12,351 bases of DNA from Oscillospiraceae bacterium (GTDB lineage Bacteria > Bacillota > Clostridia > Oscillospirales > Acutalibacteraceae): positions 1 to 12,351 of the forward strand of contig JAFLUK010000032.1 of NCBI GenBank assembly GCA_022508865.1, given 5' to 3'. The notes under the pieces were generated by a model that was not told where the DNA came from, searched no databases, and was given only the letters and a program-made list of their open reading frames with translations. The translations under genes were made by a program, and so were the position numbers. Below are positions 7,222 through 12,351 of this stretch, piece after piece. Positions within the stretch are counted from its first letter, which is position 1. Every line of letters starts with the position of its first letter.

Positions 7222-8550
7222 TTAATAGTAGCTCAACTTAACTGTCACTACGGACAGATTTTCTTTTTTCACAATAAAAATATTGTCCTTGTCTATAAAG
7301 TAATTTGGCGCCATTTGTATAACATTGTCAACATATCTGAAAAACAGATAATCGCCTGTGTTAAACATTAAATCCACAGCATTGTTATAGTCAAGGTAAA
7401 GTGGATCAATGTAAAAATGGAAGTACTCTGCCCCGTTGTTGGCGGCTTCATAAACAGCGTTTGTAAATTCCTCGTTATACTCATCATAAATATCTGTAAC
7501 GTGAGGACAGCTCTTTACATAATAGTTCTGTGAAGTATCGTAACAATCCGGAAGAAAAATATTGAAGTTTGCCGCTTTGTTACCGTTACTGCCGCAAATT
7601 TCATCAGATGTTAAATCACTGTAAAGACCCGAAATTGTGTGGTTTGTAGTAAGCTGATTTTCCGTTATGTTAAAGTAGTCATATCTTGAATAATTTTTGC
7701 TGTCGTCCCAGCTGCAATCCACATAGTACCACAAGCCGTCTATTTTTACAGCGTTCCACATATGAAGCTCCTTGTTGCCCTTTCCTGTAATGGTACAGCA
7801 CTCTATTCCAAGCCTTGACAAAAGGTACTGAAAGCTCTTTGCATATCCCTCACAAACCGCACTGCCGTTTACAAGAGCGCCGTAGGGGGTAAAGGCAAGG
7901 TAATCGTCCTCTGTAACTTTAACATCCTTTGCGTACTTTGCAGTGTCAATAATCCGGTTGTGGGCATAAAGTTCCCTGCCGAATTCATCAAGGTTGGATT
8001 TTGCAGACTTTACAATGGCATTAATCTTCTTCATCAGCTTTTTTTCCATTGCTTCCAGTGACTTTGGAGATTCATAACTGTAGAGCTGAAGAGCTGTGTA
8101 GCCGTTTGTGTTGCTGTAGCCGAAATTGTCCGTAATCCAGAATGCCAATGGATTATCCATCTTATAGGCGGCAATAACAAGTCTTATTTCAGACTGGGTA
8201 AGCACAACATTGTCAAGGGTTACCATTTTACATTTGTAAATGCCGCCCTCTGTTTCTTCAACAGAAATTTCATTTACACTGTCTGCAAGGGCGGTGTAGC
8301 ACTGCCTTTGCTCATCTGTGGTAAGGCAGTTGTAGCCAACCTTAATGTCCAGCGGCGAGTAATATTCATTTTTTGCTTCTTTGCCCGACACTATGTCCTT
8401 GTAGCTTGATTTATCGTCCTCTGTTAAGGTTGATAAACTGCTCTTTCCGTCACTTTTACTGTTAAAAAAACATCCTGAACACACAAAAAGCAGACAAAGG
8501 ACAAGTGTAAGGGATAATATTTTTTTATTCAACAAAAAACCTCTTTTCAT
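7222..8550 (-). CDS. Probable lipoprotein with a transglutaminase-like cysteine protease domain
   Basis: About 442 residues from the ATG at 8550. The N-terminus is a lipoprotein-type signal (NKKILSLTLVLCLLFVCSGC, residues 8-27); C at -3 makes the lipobox slightly off consensus. The transglutaminase-like core lies at about 195-295, with a full C-H-D triad: C233 in AVCEGYAKSFQYLL, H263 in ELHMWNAVKIDG, and D278 in WYYVDCSWDDS. In bacteria this fold is usually a protease or cross-linking enzyme at the cell surface; the substrate is unknown. The region after 330 is not recognised. The start is uncertain: the ATG has no good ribosome binding site, whereas a TTG at 8532 has AAAGAGG seven bases upstream and would still leave a full signal. 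It lies 32 bases before pyrK on the same strand. Confidence 0.85.
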   Translation of the reverse strand: MKRGFLLNKKILSLTLVLCLLFVCSGCFFNSKSDGKSSLSTLTEDDKSSYKDIVSGKEAKNEYYSPLDIKVGYNCLTTDEQRQCYTALADSVNEISVEETEGGIYKCKMVTLDNVVLTQSEIRLVIAAYKMDNPLAFWITDNFGYSNTNGYTALQLYSYESPKSLEAMEKKLMKKINAIVKSAKSNLDEFGRELYAHNRIIDTAKYAKDVKVTEDDYLAFTPYGALVNGSAVCEGYAKSFQYLLSRLGIECCTITGKGNKELHMWNAVKIDGLWYYVDCSWDDSKNYSRYDYFNITENQLTTNHTISGLYSDLTSDEICGSNGNKAANFNIFLPDCYDTSQNYYVKSCPHVTDIYDEYNEEFTNAVYEAANNGAEYFHFYIDPLYLDYNNAVDLMFNTGDYLFFRYVDNVIQMAPNYFIDKDNIFIVKKENLSVVTVKLSYY

Positions 8551-8559
8551 ATCTCTACT

Positions 8560-8565
8560 ATTATA
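8560..8565 (-). promoter_or_regulatory. Possible -10 element before the transglutaminase-like gene
   Basis: A perfect TATAAT is read on the minus strand, but no good -35 lies 16-18 bases upstream (TTATTT or ATTATT). A start near 8553 would leave almost no leader for the ATG at 8550 and about 20 bases for the TTG at 8532, which fits the latter's ribosome binding site better. Confidence 0.35.
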
Positions 8566-8611
8566 CGATAAAGCAGAATAAAAATAATTCTTATTTAGCA
8601 ATTTATAAAGT

Positions 8612-8649
8612 AAAGGCACATTCACGGGAATACCGATGAATGTGCCTTT
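8612..8649 (-). terminator. Hairpin terminator after the amylase gene
   Basis: AAAGGCACATTCA (8612-8624) and TGAATGTGCCTTT (8637-8649) form a perfect 13-base-pair stem. The loop adds three more pairs, CGG with CCG, with one bulged A. It starts 66 bases after the amylase stop. The T-tract on the minus strand is short (TTTACTTTATA), better on the plus strand, so it may act as a bidirectional terminator or as an mRNA 3' stabiliser. Confidence 0.75.
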
Positions 8650-8714
8650 TCTATAAGAAGGTTTCTCTCTTATATTAAATAATTAAGTTTTTCAGCAACT
8701 TTGTTTGCTGATTA

Positions 8715-11369
8715 TCAGGACCAGCTGCCTACACCACTGCTTGTTGCAACATATGTTGTGCTTGAACCTCGGTTGCCGGCATCCCAGCTGTTCCATGTTT
8801 CGGAAGTATTGTTAGGGTTATTTCTGTTAAACTTAATGTTTTTAACAGAAGCAGGAACAGATGCCTGCCAAACGTCACCTGTTTTGGACATTTGATATTC
8901 CTTGTTTGTACTTGTATCCACCAGAATAAACAAAGCGTCAGCATCTCCAAGCCAGCCCTCCGGTGTGTTGTCCTTAATTGTAATTGTCACGGTGGAAGGA
9001 GGTAATGTTGTTGATGATGTTGTAGGTTTACTTGATGTAACATCACTGTTGCCGTCTGTAAAGCTGCTGCCCACAGTAAATGAGTTTACTATATTGGCGG
9101 CATACTTTTGAATAAGCGTTGCATCTCTTACGTCAATAAAGGCGTCGCCGTTTACATTTGCTGCCTTGCTCTGAATGGTGTTAATAGTTGAGATATTTGC
9201 AGCTACCTTCTGAACAAGAGTTGCGTCCTTAACATTTATTGCGCCGCTAAGGTCAACGTCGCCATAGAGGTAGGTTTTGCCGCTGCCTGTAGATGATTGA
9301 GGTGTGCTTGTTTCTCCCCCACGTGAGGCCAGAACATCGTCGTCAATGGAGTTTGCATCTACCCAAGTGTTCTTGCCGTTGTCAAAGACCATCATTTCCG
9401 TTGGAAGTGTAAGGTCGGCTGTTTTGCCGCTGTCCCCTGTGTTGTTGTGGAAAATAATATTGCTGTCGCTTGCAGGGATTGTAAATTTATAAAGGTCATA
9501 ACCCCCAAAGGTATCTACCTTTGTCATTGTGGAGCCGGGCCATGGTACTGCGCCGTCGCCCCCTGTAGGCCAGCTGTAGCAGTACTGGGTTGACCACTTT
9601 GCTGTGTTCCACAAATATACTGTGTGGTCGTTTGAAAAATCTATAATTCTCACAGCGTTGGGGTCTACCTTTTTAAAAGTATAGGTGGCGCTTGTTGTTC
9701 CCCCCTCGCCTGTGGCTGTCAGCTTAACTGTAATTGTTGAACCGTAAGCAACACCTGCGCCGATTGTGATTGTGGTTGTACCTGTGTAGGTCTTTGCGCT
9801 GTCGGAGCCAATCTGATAAGTACCTGATGTGGCATTTTCAAGACCGAGTGTCAGAGTGAGGGTGTCTGTTTTAAAGTTACCGCCAGCCTGAGAAATTGTA
9901 TTTGCAGGCTGTTTTACACCGCTGTATACAACAGCAATACCTGTTGAGCCAATTTGACCGCTGATTTTGCCGCCGGATACTGTGAATGTGTTGCCTGTAA
10001 TAACGTCCTTATATGTTCCTGCCTGCATTTTATGGGCAGGAACACTGACATTTTGGGACTCGCCGTTGCAGTTAACAAGAACAACACCTGTTGTGCCGCG
10101 CTCGTTATATGCAATTGAACCGCTGTATGTCAGATATTCACTTTGTCCTGCAAAATAATTCTTAAACTGGTTAACAGCCTGAACTTCTTTGTTGCCCCAG
10201 GCAGTAACGCTTGCTGTACCGATTTGAGCATTGAAGTCGTTTGGACGTGCAAAGTACATACCGCAAACATCTGCTCTTGAGCCAACAATAGCCCATGTTT
10301 TGTTGAGAACTGTGGTTGAAATGTTCATGGAACTACCGTTTGCATATGTATCATGAGATTCGTTCCACTGAACAGCCTTGTTGGCGGCGGCATTCTTACC
10401 AATGTAGGCATTGGCCGCACCGGAAGCATTTCTGCTGTTAACCTTGTTTCTTATATCGTTTGAAAGGCCGTTGTCTGTAACACTCATATACTGTGTGTAG
10501 CCTGTAATTGCAACGCCGCCGGTTTCGTCAAGAACTTCACCGTAGTAGTATGGGGTTATACCTCTTGTTGATTTTGCATAGCTTGTTGTTGCATTCAGAA
10601 CATTTGGCCAGAACTGACTTGCAACACCGCTTCTGTCGGCAGGAACCTCAATGTGCTTGGCGCCGTCAAAACGGAAACCGTCTACACCATTGTCAATACA
10701 TTCCTTTAAGAAGCTTGTGGCATAGTTTTGAATTTTTGTGTTGCTTGTGTTAAGGTCAGGAAGACCATCCATGCAGTTGTGTGTAATATCGTAGCGGTCG
10801 TTCCAGTTTGATGTATTTGTTTTAATGGAATACCAGCATGAACTGTCATTCTTAATATCAGGGATAATCAAATCCGATAAATCGTTGCCGTATTTGTTAG
10901 CCATATGGTTAAGCACTGCGTCTACAATAACCTTAACACCATACTTATGAGCTTCATCACACATTGCTTTGAATTCTGCTTTTGTTCCAAATGCGTTTTG
11001 TGATGATGTATCTATGTTAAAGTTAATAGGCTGGTAATAAACCCACCAGCTGCCCTTCATAGACTTGCCCTTGGTTGACTCCTTGATACCCTGAATAGGC
11101 GAAGTCTGAACAGCAGTAAAACCCTGCTCGGCAATCTTTTTCATATTGTTCTTTATACCGTTGTAGGACCAGTTCCAGCATTGAAGAATCTGACCCTGCT
11201 GAACATCATCTGCCAAACCATAGCTGTTGGCAGACACCTGTGTTTCAACAGATGCCGAGCTGTCCTCAAGATTTTTTGTTACCGCTGACACAACGGGAAT
11301 TGATGTTGCGGTGAGAATCACTGCAATTACAAGCAAAAGGCTTATAATCTTTTTGTTTAAATATTTCAT
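8715..11369 (-). CDS. Secreted multi-domain alpha-amylase with internal dockerin and starch-binding modules
   Basis: 884 residues from the ATG at 11369, which follows AGGAGG; an extension to 11426 has no support. Signal peptide 1-29 (cut after VVSA). The GH13 catalytic domain at about 55-410 strongly resembles B. subtilis AmyE, so probably subfamily 28: VDAVLNH (149-155), nucleophile D235 in GFRFDGAKH, acid/base E278 in YYYGEVLD, D340 in NESHDTYAN. Domain C runs to about 485. A beta-sandwich module (490-570) and a CBM26-like starch-binding module (575-672, with VYLWN, CYSWP, VPWPGSTM) follow, as in AmyE. A type I dockerin (700-763) has two calcium loops, DVDLSGAINVKD and NVNGDAFIDVRD. After a Thr/Ser/Pro linker comes a module of about 90 residues (NIKFNRNNPNNTSETWNSWD...) that looks starch-binding. 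It hydrolyses internal alpha-1,4 bonds of starch outside the cell, probably docked on a cohesin scaffold. Confidence 0.95.
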   Translation of the reverse strand: MKYLNKKIISLLLVIAVILTATSIPVVSAVTKNLEDSSASVETQVSANSYGLADDVQQGQILQCWNWSYNGIKNNMKKIAEQGFTAVQTSPIQGIKESTKGKSMKGSWWVYYQPINFNIDTSSQNAFGTKAEFKAMCDEAHKYGVKVIVDAVLNHMANKYGNDLSDLIIPDIKNDSSCWYSIKTNTSNWNDRYDITHNCMDGLPDLNTSNTKIQNYATSFLKECIDNGVDGFRFDGAKHIEVPADRSGVASQFWPNVLNATTSYAKSTRGITPYYYGEVLDETGGVAITGYTQYMSVTDNGLSNDIRNKVNSRNASGAANAYIGKNAAANKAVQWNESHDTYANGSSMNISTTVLNKTWAIVGSRADVCGMYFARPNDFNAQIGTASVTAWGNKEVQAVNQFKNYFAGQSEYLTYSGSIAYNERGTTGVVLVNCNGESQNVSVPAHKMQAGTYKDVITGNTFTVSGGKISGQIGSTGIAVVYSGVKQPANTISQAGGNFKTDTLTLTLGLENATSGTYQIGSDSAKTYTGTTTITIGAGVAYGSTITVKLTATGEGGTTSATYTFKKVDPNAVRIIDFSNDHTVYLWNTAKWSTQYCYSWPTGGDGAVPWPGSTMTKVDTFGGYDLYKFTIPASDSNIIFHNNTGDSGKTADLTLPTEMMVFDNGKNTWVDANSIDDDVLASRGGETSTPQSSTGSGKTYLYGDVDLSGAINVKDATLVQKVAANISTINTIQSKAANVNGDAFIDVRDATLIQKYAANIVNSFTVGSSFTDGNSDVTSSKPTTSSTTLPPSTVTITIKDNTPEGWLGDADALFILVDTSTNKEYQMSKTGDVWQASVPASVKNIKFNRNNPNNTSETWNSWDAGNRGSSTTYVATSSGVGSWS

Positions 11370-11384
11370 AGGTCTCCTCCTATG
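11367..11384 (-). promoter_or_regulatory. Hairpin that could bury the amylase ribosome binding site and start codon
   Basis: On the minus strand CATAGG (11384-11379) and CCTATG (11372-11367) are perfect complements around the loop AGGAGA. The right arm contains the ATG start; the Shine-Dalgarno AGGAGG is split between left arm and loop. Folding would hide both. Six base pairs alone are only modestly stable. Confidence 0.5.
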
Positions 11385-11405
11385 TCGCAAAGAATACTTC
11401 GACAT
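11382..11405 (-). promoter_or_regulatory. Second leader hairpin, competing with the ribosome-binding-site hairpin
   Basis: In the amylase leader ATGTCG (11405-11400) pairs with CGACAT (11387-11382); three inner pairs (AAG with CTT, loop TATT) extend it to nine pairs with a two-base bulge. It ends exactly where the Shine-Dalgarno begins. Bases 11382-11384 are used by both this hairpin and the one at 11367-11384, so only one can form. As DNA it could instead be an operator. Confidence 0.5.
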
Positions 11406-11430
11406 TATAATTTTAAAAAAATCCAAGTAT

Positions 11431-11459
11431 ATTATATCAAAAAAACATTAATTTCGTAA
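11431..11459 (-). promoter_or_regulatory. Probable amylase promoter
   Basis: Minus-strand TATAAT (11436-11431) with a 17-base spacer rich in T and a weak -35, TTACGA (11459-11454). The start near 11424 gives a leader of about 55 bases that begins before the two hairpins. A weak -35 would suit an activated promoter. Other TATAAT-like strings exist in this AT-rich stretch. Confidence 0.5.
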
Positions 11460-11531
11460 TCGTAAAATACACCAAATATTAACTTTATTTTTATCTATAT
11501 TATACATTTTATATTAACAAACTATGAACAC

Positions 11532-11556
11532 ATTCCATAGTAATTTTTTATGGAAT
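11532..11556. repeat. Inverted repeat in the divergent intergenic region
   Basis: ATTCCATA (11532-11539) and TATGGAAT (11549-11556) are perfect inverted arms around nine bases (GTAATTTTT). It lies about 75 bases upstream of the amylase -35 and about 80 bases upstream of the regulator's -35, so it could be a shared operator. No T-tract follows, so it is unlikely to be a terminator. Confidence 0.45.
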
Positions 11557-11637
11557 TTAAGGTGGGACAGCACTGTAAATCAAAGAATGAACTTACTATC
11601 TAAAATGAATAATATTTTACATTATATATATCGACTA

Positions 11638-11667
11638 TTGCAAGTAGAAAACAAAATATGTTATACT
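11638..11667 (+). promoter_or_regulatory. Extended -10 promoter of the DtxR-type regulator
   Basis: TTGCAA (11638-11643), 18-base spacer, TATACT (11662-11667), with TG one base before the -10. The predicted start is near 11674. AAGGAG at 11684-11689 then precedes the ATG at 11697 by seven bases. Confidence 0.65.
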
Positions 11668-11696
11668 TACTAAAACAGATAAAAAGGAGCATTCCT

Positions 11697-12068
11697 ATGA
11701 AGCTGAAAGAATCAGGAGAAATGTATCTTGAAACAATATATATACTCACAGGCAAAACACCCTTTGTACGTGCAATTGACGTTTGCCGTCATATGGGATA
11801 TTCAAAGCCCAGTGTAAGCCGTGCCCTTGGAATTTTGAAGGACGGCGGATATGTTGCCGTTGACAGCGAAGGACACTTAAGCCTTACGGAAAAAGGAAAA
11901 GAAATTGCAGAAAAAACATACGAGCGGCACACACTGCTCACAAGCTATTTTGTTAATTTGGGAGTAGATGAAAAGATTGCCGCAGAGGACGCCTGCAAAA
12001 TTGAGCACGTTATAAGCGACGAAACCTTTGCCGCCATAAAGAATCACGCAAAAATTTATGGAAAATAG
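11697..12068 (+). CDS. DtxR/MntR-family metal-dependent transcriptional regulator
   Basis: 123 residues from the ATG at 11697 behind AAGGAG; a longer reading from 11658 would begin upstream of the promoter's -10. It has the N-terminal winged helix (recognition helix near SKPSVSRALGILKDGGYV, 36-53) and the dimerisation/metal domain, and lacks the SH3-like third domain of DtxR, so its length is like MntR. The metal ligands look iron-type: M9 in SGEMYLETIY, where MntR has Asp, and C100, E103, H104 in DACKIEHVISDE, matching DtxR M10, C102, E105, H106. H78 in ERH matches DtxR H79, but the ancillary-site partners E83 and H98 are replaced by T82 and A96. It probably represses iron-uptake genes when Fe(II) is bound. 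No transporter gene is adjacent in the window. Confidence 0.9.
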   Translation: MKLKESGEMYLETIYILTGKTPFVRAIDVCRHMGYSKPSVSRALGILKDGGYVAVDSEGHLSLTEKGKEIAEKTYERHTLLTSYFVNLGVDEKIAAEDACKIEHVISDETFAAIKNHAKIYGK

Positions 12069-12071
12069 GAA

Positions 12072-12089
12072 TTTTCCCCCAAGGGAAAA
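12072..12089. repeat. Small hairpin just after the DtxR-type gene
   Basis: TTTTCCC (12072-12078) and GGGAAAA (12083-12089) form a perfect seven-pair stem with loop CCAA, starting three bases after the stop codon. No T-tract follows on the plus strand, so terminator function is doubtful. Confidence 0.45.
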
Positions 12090-12129
12090 CCGCAAAAATA
12101 AAGTAAAAACCGAAAGAGAAACCGCAAAA
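12087..12129. repeat. Short direct repeats of AAACCGCAAAA
   Basis: AAACCGCAAAA occurs at 12087-12097 and 12119-12129, with an imperfect copy (AAACCGAAAG) at 12107-12116. The copies lie between the regulator and the strong hairpin at 12147. No function is known; they could be protein-binding sites or slippage in A-rich DNA. Confidence 0.45.
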
Positions 12130-12146
12130 TACAATTACATAAACAA

Positions 12147-12175
12147 GGGCTGCCGCAAAACCAATGCGGCAGCCC
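12147..12175. terminator. GC-rich hairpin between converging genes
   Basis: GGGCTGCCGCA (12147-12157) and TGCGGCAGCCC (12165-12175) form a perfect 11-pair stem with a seven-base loop. It lies between the plus-strand regulator and the minus-strand partial gene that stops at 12196, the expected place for a shared bidirectional terminator. T-tracts are poor on both sides (AACTTTATG on plus, TTGTTTATG on minus). Confidence 0.75.
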
Positions 12176-12195
12176 AACTTTATGTACTGAATAAA

Positions 12196-12299
12196 TTAAC
12201 CCTTGTTAAAGATTGACATAATATCGTAGAATGTATCGTCGTCATCCTCTTTGTCAATAACTCTCTTCTTCTCCTTAGGCTCGCTCTTCGGAACATCCT
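12196..12299 (-). CDS. C-terminal end of an unidentified protein (5' part missing)
   Basis: The last 33 codons and a TAA stop (12198-12196) are open on the minus strand up to the adapter junction. The tail is highly charged: basic KEKKRVIDK, then EDDDD, then the hydrophobic end TFYDIMSIFNKG. Such a tail, a disordered charged linker plus a short terminal peptide, suits a protein that binds a partner through its C-terminus; an FtsZ-like tail is one guess, not supported by any conserved core. The strong hairpin at 12147-12175 follows its stop. The rest of the gene is absent because the genomic sequence ends at 12299. Confidence 0.6.
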
Positions 12300-12351
12300 A
12301 GATCGGAAGAGCACACGTCTGAACTCCAGTCACTCGACTTGATCGCGTATG
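12300..12351 (+). other. Illumina TruSeq adapter contamination at the contig end
   Basis: From 12300 the sequence starts AGATCGGAAGAGC and continues as the TruSeq index adapter through CCAGTCAC at 12333. Next come eight bases, TCGACTTG (12334-12341), in the index position, then ATCGCGTATG, which differs from the expected ATCTCGTATG by one base. This is library sequence, not genome; the natural sequence ends at 12299. Confidence 0.97.

Larger units (their letters stand above)
11370..11696. other. Divergent AT-rich intergenic region between the amylase and the DtxR-type regulator
   Basis: No gene longer than a few codons with a ribosome binding site is seen in these 327 bases. They hold the amylase leader hairpins, a probable amylase promoter (11431-11459, minus), an inverted repeat (11532-11556) and the extended -10 promoter of the regulator (11638-11667, plus). 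No CcpA-type cre or DtxR-type box was recognised by eye. Confidence 0.7.

Noticed and set aside
11382..11405. CcpA-type cre site for carbon repression of the amylase
   Set aside because: The dyad has TGTCG/CGACA arms with a longer centre and does not fit the cre consensus; no other cre was seen in 11370-11696.

Overview
The window looks like a contig end from a low-GC, Gram-positive anaerobe of the class Clostridia, most likely a gut Ruminococcus-like member of the Oscillospiraceae. The clues are AT-rich intergenic DNA, strong AGGAGG-type ribosome binding sites, sigma-A-type promoters, an ATP-type PEP carboxykinase, a PyrK/PyrD type 1B pair, and above all a secreted alpha-amylase carrying a type I dockerin. 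Dockerin-bearing amylases are known from the starch-degrading 'amylosome' of Ruminococcus bromii and relatives. The species assignment is inference.

Almost everything is on the minus strand. From left to right: a truncated EF-G-like GTPase (1-1176) with its promoter; an orphan phage replication protein O-like winged-helix protein (1408-2217) whose upstream region has operator-like palindromes; pckA (2397-4088) with a clear promoter and terminator; a two-gene unit of a YetF-like DUF421 membrane protein and ruvX (5425 to 4268); a probable run of a transglutaminase-like lipoprotein, pyrK and pyrD (8550 to 5523), where pyrK and pyrD overlap by one base; a strong hairpin; and a five-module dockerin amylase (8715-11369). 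A 327-base AT-rich intergenic region then separates the amylase from a divergent DtxR/IdeR-type regulator (11697-12068, plus strand). Last are a GC-rich hairpin and the C-terminal 33 codons of an unidentified minus-strand gene.

The final 52 bases (12300-12351) are not genomic. They match the Illumina TruSeq adapter, followed by an 8-base index and the start of the P7 side, so the contig ends in untrimmed adapter.

Most genes are housekeeping: gluconeogenesis/anaplerosis (pckA), pyrimidine synthesis (pyrK, pyrD), and DNA repair/rRNA processing (ruvX). The accessory interest lies in the amylase, which has a dockerin between two starch-binding regions and a leader with two mutually exclusive hairpins around the ribosome binding site; in the solitary replication-initiator-like protein; and in the EF-G paralogue with a degenerate guanine-recognition motif. 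I found no CRISPR array, tRNA, rRNA, insertion sequence or complete phage module.
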